From the NCBI GenBank assembly GCA_036897445.1, contig JAYMTL010000137.1, positions 1 through 50,614 of the forward strand: a stretch of DNA of 50,614 nt. The letters run 5' to 3'. Under the pieces are notes generated by a model that searched no databases, was not told the DNA's origin, and saw only the letters and a program-made list of their open reading frames with translations. The position numbers and the translations under genes were made by a program. The DNA comes from Pelargonium tetragonum (Eukaryota > Streptophyta > Magnoliopsida > Geraniales > Geraniaceae). This document shows, in pieces, positions 23,021-33,110 of the stretch (the stretch's first letter is position 1; every line of letters starts with the position of its first letter).

Positions 23021-26000
23021 CAGGTTAAGAGCTTCTCGTATCCTTAAGCTAGGGAAAACCAAAGTCTCATAAACTGCAATTAAATAGAAACTTTCCCAAT
23101 ATACCGGGGCTAGTCTAATACTAAGACACTATAACGGGATCCTTAGTCCAGTGATGTGATCGTAAGTTGATATATCCTGAAAGCGCTGTAAAATAAATAA
23201 GATTCTACATGTTTTAGCTTAGAGTTTCTATCCATACATTCGAAAGATTCCAGACAGGGGGCCTCCCTCTTTAACTTTAGAACCCCTTGTACCCTTTTTT
23301 AAACTAAAAGTTTCTATCTGCAGTCACACTGCCCTTAATAACGAAGAAGCTCCTTCTAATTCTAAAAAAGAAAAAGTCTTCCCTCCAAGCTAGCTATAAC
23401 TCTGGTAAAACCCTTGAGACAAGGAATCAAAAGTGCTTTGACTTACAGGATTTCTTAGATAAGGATCCTTTTTATAGTAATACGCCTAAATTTTAGTAGT
23501 ATAAGAGAGCCCCGCCCCAAGAACTTATTCCCTCCCCAGTTTTTTCATATTATCAAGAATCAAGATTTTTCTACACTAAAGCCTTCTACAAAAAGGATTC
23601 ACAGTAGTCAGAGTGTCAAAAGCTTTTTTAAAACATTCATGACTTTACTTGACAGAAATGAAATAGTGTGCGATATAGAACTCCTAATAAGAGGGAATCC
23701 TAAAAAAAAAAACTAAAGTAGATCTAAAACAATCTATTAACCTATTAAAAATAGAAGTGTAGTAACAACTCGGACTTTTTTTTACATTTTTTATATAAAA
23801 ATATAAAAGAAACTCCCAAGCTTAGTCAGATATATGTACAGTAAAGGGAATCCTTTTATTTTATTCGGTGAGCGCTTAGCATATAGAATTGATTCAAATT
23901 AAAGTTTTAGAGGCCCTAATTAGGGTAAAACTTATTTAGTATTTGTCAGAACCCCCTCTGAAATGAGAAGCACAAATATACATATCACCTCCCGAAGCCG
24001 ATACTGATCAAGCATACAGAGAAATTCCTATTGTAACAAGAAAGGCTCAGTCGGGTTTTTATTTGAAACCATAAATATGGAAACTCTGCAATTCCCCGAA
24101 ATTCCTTTAGAGTAAGCGGATCTAGAATCGCAACTCTATATATATATATTTTCCAAAATAGGGAATAGCCTTGGTAATTAGCCGTACTTAGCCATGTTCC
24201 TAGTATATTACAAGCTACGCCGAGTTCCTAAGAGAGATTTTCGTTTAGTTTTTACTTAGTTTAATCTATATTTAGTTTAGAGGCTTTTTGCAACACTCTT
24301 TAAAAGCTAGAATAACAAAACAATAATATATAAAACCTTGGTGATAAATCTATTTATTTTATAGGCTCAGTTTTTATAAAAACTTTAAGGTTTTCTTGAA
24401 CAAGTTTTAGATGAAACCCTAAGAAAAGGCTCTTGGTAAATTTCTTGAGTTGATATTTCCTTTGATTCAAGTTTCTTACTTAGGACTTAATAGGACTTAG
24501 GATTGATAGAAGAAACTCGCTGACTGAATACAAAAAAGCTTAAAAGGAGAATTTTCAGTTTTTAACAAATAGCTATTTTTTTATAGTATAGTACGAGCTT
24601 AGCTAGAATTGAACGGAATTTCTAACTAAAAGTAGCTTGGCTTCGCTTTAAAGAATCTCTTTATCTTAGGAATCTAGAAACAGTAAAAAGTAGGAGGAAA
24701 TTACCAAATTGAGTAAGAGCCCTCTTTTCTGGTTTAGGAAAGTTATAGCTCTGCCGAAGGTTACCTCTTTAGTTCTTAGTGCTTTTACTGTAGCAGATAA
24801 TCTAAAACCGGGTCAATTTTTTATTTACAGGTAACTCATTTTGTAGTTTGTATAAAGCCGGAATTGAAGGTATGTATTTTAATAAAGCCAAGGGAGATTT
24901 TCTTCAGGTTCTGCTTGCTTTTTTATAGGTGGGAAAGTATAAACAGCAAAAGTTTAATTAAAAGGAAAAAGCCAGGATCCTAAGATTTCAGAAAGAGGGT
25001 TTTAACTAAAAAGAAGTTTTTATTACGGGTGTTTAAGAGTAAAGTTTTAGAGGAGTCCGGTAGCCTTTCTTATCTCTAGTTTTGAGGTCTTATTAGGGCC
25101 CAAGGTATGTACAAGTAGAAATTCTTTTTTGGCAGGTTTCCTAAAAGAGTCTTAAAATTTTGTAAAGGGGGTCTATTCGTAGACCAAGAAACTTCTCGCA
25201 AGTTTTCCTTAGTCGGGATATATAAAAAGCGGGTACTTGGCAGGGGTAGCTTTTGTTAATCTTTATTTTCTAGTCAAGTTCTTAATGAGGAGTATTTCCT
25301 ATGGTGAAAATAAAGTATCAAAAGGCATTCTACCGTTTTATTGTCATTTTTTAGTCTAAATTTCTCTGCAAGTCTTAAACACCTTTTTTATAGATTATAG
25401 CAGTAATTTATAGAACCCTTGTTGGGCAATATTTTCCAGCATACTTAGGTTATATAAAAAAGATTGTACTCAGAAGCTTTCTCGCGTTTTTAACAAGAGC
25501 TCGAGGGGTTTTTCCCTTACTTTAAGAATTTCCCCCGGACTTTTATTATATTTTTGTTTGTGTATTTAGTTTCGATCAACTACAAATTTCGAGGGTTAAT
25601 CCTTAAGTTTTGTGCCTTCGGAAGTTAAAGGCGTATTGACAATGCTAATAGAATGTCTCAATTTCGCCTAAGAAAAGCGGGCCTTGCGTGTCGGTTCGCA
25701 AAAACAAAAATAGGAATACAATTAGCTAGTAAAGTATGTATTGATATAACTGAGAGTTTTTTCCTCCTAGTGGATTCCTTTGGTCGGGTAGCTACAGCTT
25801 ATGCACGAAGCTTTACAACAAAGTTTATAAAAAATCCCAGAGGTTTTTGGTTTAAGTAAGAAGGGCTCTTTTTTGACTAGAGTTAAGTCACTTAAATTAA
25901 ATAAAGGAATATGTCGACAAGCTTTTGGGTTTTAATAGAATAAATTTCTGGTTTTAGACCCTTACCTCCTACGGGAGCCCCTGTATAGTATAAATATAAC

Positions 26001-26499
26001 CCGACATGGATAAAGAAAGATAGTAAAACAGGGCTTGCTTCCTTAAAGAATATTCAATCAGTAAAACTTTCTACAGACCTTACCTTGTTAGGTTGATGCG
26101 TTTCCTTGTTTTGGATCCCTTTTTTGTACCTTATATCTAGTAATTAGGAACCCCTTCCTTGTTAATACATTTACATTTTGTGAGTTTAAGGCTTCTTATT
26201 TGAAATCTCGCGTAACTCGAAGCTCCTGCTCCTTATATATTAACAATTACTACAAGCAATTGCCATAAATTTCTTTTTTAGTTAGAGTCTTTTTTTATAT
26301 AGAAATAGAATACCATTATTGTATTACTCTAGGTTTATTCGTTACTTTCTTAGTTAATAATGGAATATAGAGTCTAGTAGTTCTAGTAGAATTTTACACT
26401 AAGTAAGCTTCTCACATTGCCTTTGTTCATCATAAAAAGGAAAGAGGTTAGAGCCTTATAAGTTTATAGTAAGTCCTTGTTCGCGACTGTAGCGCAGCG
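23021..26499. other. Gene-free AT-rich DNA
   Basis: No gene could be supported. The frame at 25653-25859 (+, 68 codons, ATG) has no recognisable domain. A TA run sits at 24139-24149. TAGCGCAGCGGAAG near 26490 looks like a tRNA A-box but has no B-box after it. GGATCC sites at 23137, 23462, 24975 and 26113. Confidence 0.7.
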
Positions 26500-26850
26500 G
26501 AAGAAGAATGTTATACTGTTTAATGAATATCCTACTTACCTAAAATACCCACCAAGTTCAGACTGCCTTTCCCAAGGGTTTACTTTGTAGTTTCTTACCA
26601 TAACTTGTATCTTGAAAACCTAGACCAGAATTCTGTATCCTATGCCCCACAACCAGGGCCTCTCCAAGTCTTGAAAAAGACCTTTCTCATGAGCTATACT
26701 TAAGAGTTAAACCTGTGCCTATAACGGAAATCCCTATTAGTATCCTCTTTAGCGCTATACCTCTCTTAATCTTAGTAACTTTCTTCTGAAATTGGCAGGG
26801 AAACCCTCTACCGCCCCTTAGCTGTATTTTGTCCTTAAACAAAAAACTTT
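26500..26850 (-). pseudogene. Decayed coding-like region, minus strand
   Basis: Minus-strand reading is protein-like over most of the stretch, with several breaks: VTKIKRGIALKRILIGIS near 26730-26785, RLGEALVVGHRIQNSGLG near 26640-26680 and YGKKLQSKPLG near 26570-26600. The plus-strand spelling TAGTTTCTTA at 26588-26597 matches 6003-6012 and 17890-17899, where KKLG is encoded. CTATACCTCTCTTAAT at 26756 resembles CTATACCTTTCTTAAT at 6206. I infer a third copy of the same unknown repeated gene. The plus strand is C-rich and shows no comparable frame. Confidence 0.4.
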
Positions 26851-27280
26851 TTGAATATAACTTAACGCTTGTCTACTAAACCACTAAAAAAAACTAATAA
26901 TTGGCGAATAAACCCACTCCCACAAAACTTTTCCTATCCTACCTATCTGAAAAAAGAGAACCTTAAACCACTTTAACAGGGCTTCATTCTTTATTTTCTT
27001 TACTGTAAACCCTGAAACAGGGGCCCTTTTCTTTAAGAGAGCTCGTTTGTTTTAGAATATGTTTCCTGACTTGCTCCTAGCGAAACTTGTAATTAATATT
27101 TACTTAAATTATCTGCGTCATAAGAAAGCCCCCGAAAATTGTAGGAGGCTTCTAACTAGAAACTGGGCGGGTACCATAGGAAGCAAAACTTATTTCTATA
27201 CTTCTTTACTGGGAACATCTTGCTTTAGCTTTAGTTCTTTTATTACCTAACTGCTTTATCCTGGACTGGAAACCAGGATA
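26851..27280 (-). other. C-rich AT-rich DNA, possible extension of the fossil
   Basis: The plus strand has more C than G, as in the neighbouring coding-like stretch, so this could be the upstream part of the same minus-strand fossil. I could not follow a convincing frame. A plus-strand frame at 27059-27250 (63 codons) has no recognisable feature. Confidence 0.35.
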
Positions 27281-27302
27281 AGAAACACAAAAGCAACCCT
27301 TT
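27281..27302 (-). repeat. 22-base word shared with 17966
   Basis: Matches 17966-17987 with one difference and encodes RVAFVFL on the minus strand. It supports common origin of the fossils at 17760-17990 and 26500-27302. Confidence 0.75.
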
Positions 27303-27340
27303 ACTTTCTTTACCTTTTCTTTCTGCAATGAAAAGCAGAC

Positions 27341-27360
27341 ACAAGGTAATGCAATTAAGA
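27341..27360 (-). repeat. Conserved word, copy 3 of 5
   Basis: ACAAGGTAATGCAATTAAGA, the exact reverse complement of 28162-28181. On the plus strand it reads QGNAIK. Its inner 17 bases are common to all five copies. Confidence 0.8.
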
Positions 27361-28161
27361 GAAACCCGGGCTTTTTTAAAGCTTCAAAAACCCCGTCTCA
27401 GTTATAGCGGTTAGTTCATTTTAAGGTACAAAATTTGAATAAGTGTAAATCCGAGCTTTTAAATATATGGAAAAGTTGCCCCTTTCAAAAAAGTATTTAC
27501 TAACAGGCGGCTTAATGGCTAGAACTCCCTTATAGTATTTGTATACTTAATATAACAAACGCCCGGATTCGAACCTATGAAGTACTCGATAATAAGCTCG
27601 TGCTTTAGTCTTGTACAGTTTTATACAGTCTAGACCCTTGATGACTACTCCTGGAGAAATTTTCTAAGACTGGGAGTTTCTCTATTCTATTTAATCAGGC
27701 TTTTTATGTTTCAGTTTTAACACAGTGGAGTTCTTTTGGCGTAGAATAACGAAGTGAGTATAGCTAGGGCTTTTAGTTAGAGACTTATATAACGGGAAAG
27801 GGCTCTTGCTCTCAGGGGTGCTTCATTCCGGAATAGCTACAAGGGAAAGAATTTTTTTGCTAATAACCAAAGAAAAGCTATAGTAGATATTTTCTGTTCG
27901 CTGGGGACTCTAATGAAAAAGGGGTCTAAAAATGCTTGTTCTATTTCCTAATTTGTTACAAATTAAAAGCTTGTTTTAGGTACACCTCGCGTCTGTGAAG
28001 CTAGTTTTGAGTACAAGAGAACTAGAACTCGCTAAGGGTTGCCCGTGTAGTCCTATTTACGGTGAATTTTTACCCCATTCTTTACCCCATTCCTGTATAG
28101 ACCTAGAATATTAAGTACTTACCATTCGGAATTCCTTTACTTTATATATAATAAAAAACCT
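27361..28161. other. AT-rich DNA between inverted words
   Basis: Bracketed by the 20-base inverted repeat 27341-27360 / 28162-28181. No gene is visible. TTTACCCCATTC is tandemly doubled at 28069-28092. A GGTTCGAATCC B-box-like word on the minus strand near 27562 lacks an A-box at the right distance. Confidence 0.6.
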
Positions 28162-28181
28162 TCTTAATTGCATTACCTTGT
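28162..28181 (+). repeat. Conserved word, copy 4 of 5
   Basis: TCTTAATTGCATTACCTTGT. On the minus strand it reads QGNAIKK. It lies only 19 bases before copy 5 in the same orientation, so a short stretch was duplicated here or two copies ended up side by side. Confidence 0.8.
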
Positions 28182-28200
28182 CTTTAAAAAAAGGGTCCAC

Positions 28201-28220
28201 TCTTAATTGCATTACCTCTA
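28201..28220 (+). repeat. Conserved word, copy 5 of 5
   Basis: TCTTAATTGCATTACCTCTA, identical to 6214-6233 about 22 kb away. The minus strand reads RGNAIKS. Confidence 0.8.
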
Positions 28221-31200
28221 GAAGTGTGCTCTTGTTTCTTCATCTCAATCAAGTTTACCGGACTAAACCATAAAATTCTATTCCTAAAAAGAATAGGGCC
28301 CAGAATATTTTAAGGGTTGTAACCAATTAAAATTAAGAATAATAGGATTCGAACCAACGAGTTCTAATTATCTTCTTTTTGCTTGATACAAAGGACATTG
28401 AAGAGCGAGACATGTAGCCTTGTTATAAGAAATTCCGATTGCTAAGTATACTAAACAGTTCTTCGTATCGTAGAAAACTTGTCAGCATAAATTTTTATAT
28501 TATCTCAGTTATAGTTATATCTGTACGTGAAAGCTACTGGGTATCTCATAAATTAAAACGTGGAATACTCCGTAACAAAGGGGGGACTTTAAGCGCTCGC
28601 AAAATGTAGAATCCCTTTTGACCGTTGCAGAAAAAAATTTTTAGACCCTGCTAATTTTAGTTTAGGAATCCCCCACTTCTTTATAAGTGAATTTCTTAAA
28701 TATTTTATAACATTTGTATACTACTTACCTTTAACTTTCTAGGCAAGCTACAGAACGATTATAAATTAGCAATTCGTGAGAGATAGAGACCCGGGTTTAG
28801 GTGCCCCTTTTGAAAGTCTCTTCTATACTGTAAACCTGTACTTGGATTTCTCTTTCTCATTAGTTGAAATTTCTCTTTCTCCAAACCCCGTAATATGAAT
28901 AAAAAAATAAGGTGCTTCTTGTAATTAGTAAACATCCTTAGAAGTTTTACAGATTTTTTCTCGATCCCGCTTTTATTTAGCCTCATAAAAGGTCAAGCTG
29001 TTCTTCTATATTTAAGAAATCGTCGGTGCCCTAATACCATAACTCTTGTTTAGAACCCTCGTACAGCGCAATATCTTTTATTACTAAAGGATACTTAACA
29101 ATATAGTGAAGGATACCCCTTTATTAGATACTTTTTGAGTTAAAATGAGAATCCCATACACATACCTTTCATATTAAGACACACAATACTTAATTACGTT
29201 AAGACCTGACATGAAAGTTTATCATTCTTTCCTGATTAGCGATGTCCTTTTACTCTTTATCTACTGCTTACCTTTTGGCAATTTTACAGCCCGTATTGAA
29301 TGAGGTACGCCCCCCGGACTTTTGCTTAATTCGGAACTTCCAGTATTTAAGGAAACAAGACTCTAAATTAGAGGCTCTCTTCTTCCTAAAAATGGGGTGC
29401 CGTTACACTTTTAAAGAACTTAGTTGTAGGTAGTAACATCAAGATATTAATATAGTTCAAACTTTTCTATCGGATTTTAGGCCATTTGCCTCAATTATAG
29501 TATATACTTTATACTCGCTTTTCAGAGCAGCCATTAAGGAATAAGGAGTTCTCTTACTTTTGTATTATGTACAGGGTTAAGGGTTTTTTATTCATTTTTG
29601 GGTGAGGCTCCCGGTTCAGAATAATATCTGGTCTGGCAAATCCGGGGCCTTTAATCTATTGCTATAAAACAAGAAAATTTTCAATAACTTTTGTTGCTGT
29701 GTCTTCTCAAACCAGGGTAACAAGAATTCCTTTTTTTGTTCCTATTATATTTTCCTAAATTATTTGTAGAAAACTTTCAAACAAAAGATACTGCGTAGCC
29801 AACTTATATTATTTAGTATTAGATCTTTATAAGATAAAGAGAAGACACGTAATCTCCTTAGGCATGGTAGAGTATAATTTATCTATCAAAAGGGTTAAAA
29901 GAACAACTACCTACGGACTGTCCCATAAATTTTGGGAATTGCCAGTCTTGCTATTGAATTAGGCAATATAATATTATACAAAAATCAAAACTCTTTTTCT
30001 TTGTCAAAAGCGTTATCACAGAGCTTGAATCTACAACCTAGACTATGCCCTTACCCCGAGAGTTTTTCTAAATTATAGGTCAACTATGCCTTGCTTGAAA
30101 CGGGAGGCTTATTTTTTAAGGAATCCTTTTATTCTATGCTCATTACCTTACAAACTTCCTGGATCGCGCTATTAAAATACACAGGGAACTCCTAATCTAA
30201 CCACCAAATTTCTAAAACATTTATGAAACAAAAACTTTACCCACGGAAGGGACTCCGCTAGTTATTTCTATACAAGATAACCTTAAAAAGCTCTCTCAGT
30301 TCTATCTATACTTAGATATAAATTTTATGCTATAGGGGTTCTTACTCTTTCCAATCCTGCGAAAACTCCTTGCGGATCCGTACTAAAAGAAGAGTCTTTT
30401 ACTTACCAATGCACTTCTTTCCACTAAAGGAAGGCTTAAACCTCTTTATTTAGAGACTTTATCCTCGATTCAAAAGATAAAGATACTAAAATTTTTGAAG
30501 TTATACTACCTAAGTGAAGTTTTGAGTTTAAAAGCTTTTGTTCGATTAGAATTTTAACTGAAATAGAAGTCTTCCCCGCAAGAGCACCCCTTCTTTTTTC
30601 TGTAAGTTAGACCCTTGTTTATAAACTGAAACGGTAACGCTCTGGAAAAAGGCCTTTGTACAGAAAATAAAAAGCGCTTTGATAAGTGCAGTCTTAACTA
30701 AGTTCCTTACCTATACTCCGGGATACAAGGGGACCCCTCTTTCATTAAGAGAATATCAACCCCGAATTACAGTAGTGCTTAGTATATTCTTAGACCTTTA
30801 AAGTATAGGTATTCTCAAAGCCTTTACCTATTGATTACTCCTTTAGTAGGAAAGCCTAAAACTTATAAAATAGCAGAATATCCAGGACTTATAAAGCTTA
30901 GGACTCCCCAGGTTTCTAGTATTCCCCATCCCGTAGGTAACATATTTAGTGGTTTTTTTACTTGAGATATTTCTTTAAAATCTTTACGATCTAAGTTTTC
31001 GGGATAAATAAACAAGAAAACGATATCTAAACCTCTATCCCGTTTCTCCTAAGGAAGACTTTCGAGGCTGTCTACAAAAACACTTTATCGAAGGGCTCGT
31101 AAGCGCTTATTTTAGTAGCGGTTATTAAAAAGGGGTTCAGCTATATTCTCTAATTTTCAAGCCTTTAACATAACATTTAAGATTTCCTAGACTCTTTAAC

Positions 31201-31769
31201 ATAAGAAGCCGCTTTACTAGGAACTTGTAAAATAGGTGCTAGTTTTCTATCTATACAACATCAGTACTACTTCATAAGAGTCTATTTTGATTTGAGTGAA
31301 GTTAAGAAAAGCAGGGACTCCTTTACTCTACTCTTGTTTATTTCGTAACAGGAAAAGAAGACTTGATATTAGACACTAGAGGGGCTCTTTTTTACGGGAA
31401 GTCACAGAACTTAGTAAGGGGAAGGGTAATAAAAAAAGCAGCTTGTGTAAGCAAAAATATAGATAATATATCACAAGTTTCTGCCAAAGGTAGTGGGAAG
31501 GGAGTCCTAAGGTTTAGAAACTCTAAATTCTTTTTTACAAATCTACAAGATTTTTCATAACTAATGATTCGCATTTAAGGAACAAAATTTGTGTATCTAT
31601 TTTAATTTAAGCGGGCCCAACTGGGAATATATTACTAAAGATCTTCTCTCAGATAAAGAAGTTCTTTAGCCGGATCGGGATAGTCAAAACGAATTTAATA
31701 CTGGGTGTAGATAAGCTAAGGGGTATGCCTATATAGATAAACTACTAAGATTATAACTGCACAAAGAAC
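28221..31769. other. Gene-free AT-rich DNA
   Basis: No gene. Frames at 28759-28986 (-), 29242-29433 (+), 31363-31560 (+) and 31392-31574 (-) are chance-sized, and the last two overlap on opposite strands. GGTTCGAATCC on the minus strand near 28347 is an isolated B-box-like word. Confidence 0.7.
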
Positions 31770-31923
31770 CATAGTACAGTAATCCATAAGACAGCATACT
31801 CCTACGCTCCCTTTACGCCTAATAAGAATCTCACAGGTATAGCTCTCTTCCTACTTTTCTACCCCTCCTTAAGAGGGTATAGCTCCAGCTCCATAAAGCA
31901 AGCCTAGGTCAGCCATGGGTAGG
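31770..31923 (+). other. Flank of LTR-like copy L4
   Basis: This looks richer in C and G than the background. It contains GGTATAGCTCCAGCTCC near 31877, like the AGCTCTAGCCCCAGCTCC word at 50390 and the CAGCTCTGGCTCC word on the minus strand at 18257. It may therefore be the end of another copy lying upstream of L4. Confidence 0.35.
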
Positions 31924-32070
31924 TGTCATAAAGCATGCGTACGTACTCAAGTAACTGTATTACCTTAACCTCCTTTATTGTGTGACAGTCGGTGAGAATT
32001 ACTCTAAACCTTAGTAGGATCCTAGCCTCCCTACAGATAAACACAAAGAACAACGAGGTATTATCCTTAA
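31924..32070 (+). mobile_element. LTR-like fragment, copy L4
   Basis: Starts TGTCATAAAGC at 31924, then GTACGTACTCAAGTAACT at 31939-31956 (13 of 18 bases match L1), ACCTCCTTTATTGTGTGACA, CAGTCGGTGAGAAT from 31986, and GATAAACACA from 32036, exactly 50 bases later as in L1. It continues AACGAGGTATT where L1 has ACCGAGGAATT. This is the best pair for showing that the family is real. It is a solo-looking fossil fragment. Copia-like assignment is inference. Confidence 0.55.
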
Positions 32071-32089
32071 CAACAAATACAACTGGGAC

Positions 32090-32360
32090 CCCTTTACAGT
32101 AAACTGTAACAAAGTACTATAACTTCTATACTATTAATATATCTATTACAATCCAGAATTACTAATATACTAATAAAGGATAGAAAAAGAACATGCTTTT
32201 TTATACTTTACAATAGATACAATAACAAGAAGAGAATAACTACACCGGGCTGCGGGAAGATTGGGTATAGCCCCATAATGAAGCTCTAATCCAATATAAG
32301 TTATAGAATACAGTAGCCCCTAAAACCCCTTAGTACTAAAACTACAACAATACAAAAAAA
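32090..32360 (+). repeat. TA-rich block with C-over-G skew
   Basis: Follows L4. The line from 32101 holds 10 C and 3 G. Words ACTATTAATATATCTATTAC and ACTAATATACTAATAAAG are typical of the family's skewed blocks. Confidence 0.45.
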
Positions 32361-32789
32361 CTAAGAAAAAAGTCTTAAGCAAGATCTTAAAAAAGGTAGA
32401 AAAGGGAGGTATGAAACAAAGAAGACTAGGGTATTTCTCCTTAAAACAATATTGTAACTATGAAAACGGGTAAACTCACTAAAGGGTTACTTTTCCTGTT
32501 TATAGCTTTTCTGTATCTGTAACCAAAGTAAATAATAAAAGAACCCCCTTTTTATAACTCATACTTGTCGGATTAGCCCTAATGTACAAACTCACGAATA
32601 CCTGGTTCTGGCAAACTTGATAGTAATTCCCCTGTCTACTAAGGTTACCCTTTTAAACTCTTAAGATTTTTTGTCTTGTAAAAAAACGGGTCTCAAAAAA
32701 GAAAACTTGCGCTTGTACTACTTAATATTTAAAATTCCGGGGTTTTAGAATTGTATTCTTTATTCCAGGGGTTTGGTAGCTCCCAGAAC
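32361..32789. other. AT-rich DNA between L4 and L5
   Basis: No gene or repeat word recognised. Confidence 0.6.
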
Positions 32790-32910
32790 CTTACTTCTCC
32801 AAACCAAAGGAGTAAGAGACGTACTCCCAATCCTACTAAGTTTATATGCTCCATAGCGATAAGCCCCATAGCACATTGAGCAATACAGCTTAAAAAAACT
32901 AGAACTACAG
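32790..32910 (+). mobile_element. LTR-like fragment, copy L5
   Basis: GGAGTAAGAGACGTACTCCC near 32808, then AATCCTACTAAG, and GATAAGCCCC at 32858-32867, followed by AGCACATTGAGC and AGCTTAAAAAA. Copy L3 has GTAAGAGTAACACT, TAATCCTCTTAAG, GATAAACCCA, AGAGGCGAGCTTGCTT in the same order. The CAGTCGG block itself is not preserved, so confidence is lower. Confidence 0.35.
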
Positions 32911-32919
32911 CTCCCCTAT

Positions 32920-33110
32920 GCTCTAATATTGTATACTATTATCTATAAAACTATAAGTAAAGTAACTAATACAATAATAAATACTATAATAAATACTATA
33001 ATAAAACAATTAATACAGTTAATATAAAAACTACAATTAAGCAGTACAGTAACCCAATAAGACAATAACCCATAACACTAAGACAGGGGCAGGTGTAGCT
33101 ACAAAGACAA
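32920..33110 (+). repeat. C-skewed block with 12-base tandem repeat
   Basis: Line 32941-33000 holds 6 C and 2 G. The unit ATAATAAATACT repeats 2.7 times at 32974-33005. The block follows L5 as the other skewed blocks follow their LTR-like copies. Confidence 0.5.

Noticed and set aside
24044-24055. GGCTCAGTCGGG, close to the GGCTTCAGTCGG of copy L1
   Set aside because: Flanks do not continue the match, so too short to claim a copy.
25653-25859. 68-codon ATG frame
   Set aside because: Plausible start, but no motif and within chance length.
26487-26510. TAGCGCAGCGGAAG, like a bacterial or organelle tRNA A-box
   Set aside because: No B-box follows at tRNA spacing.
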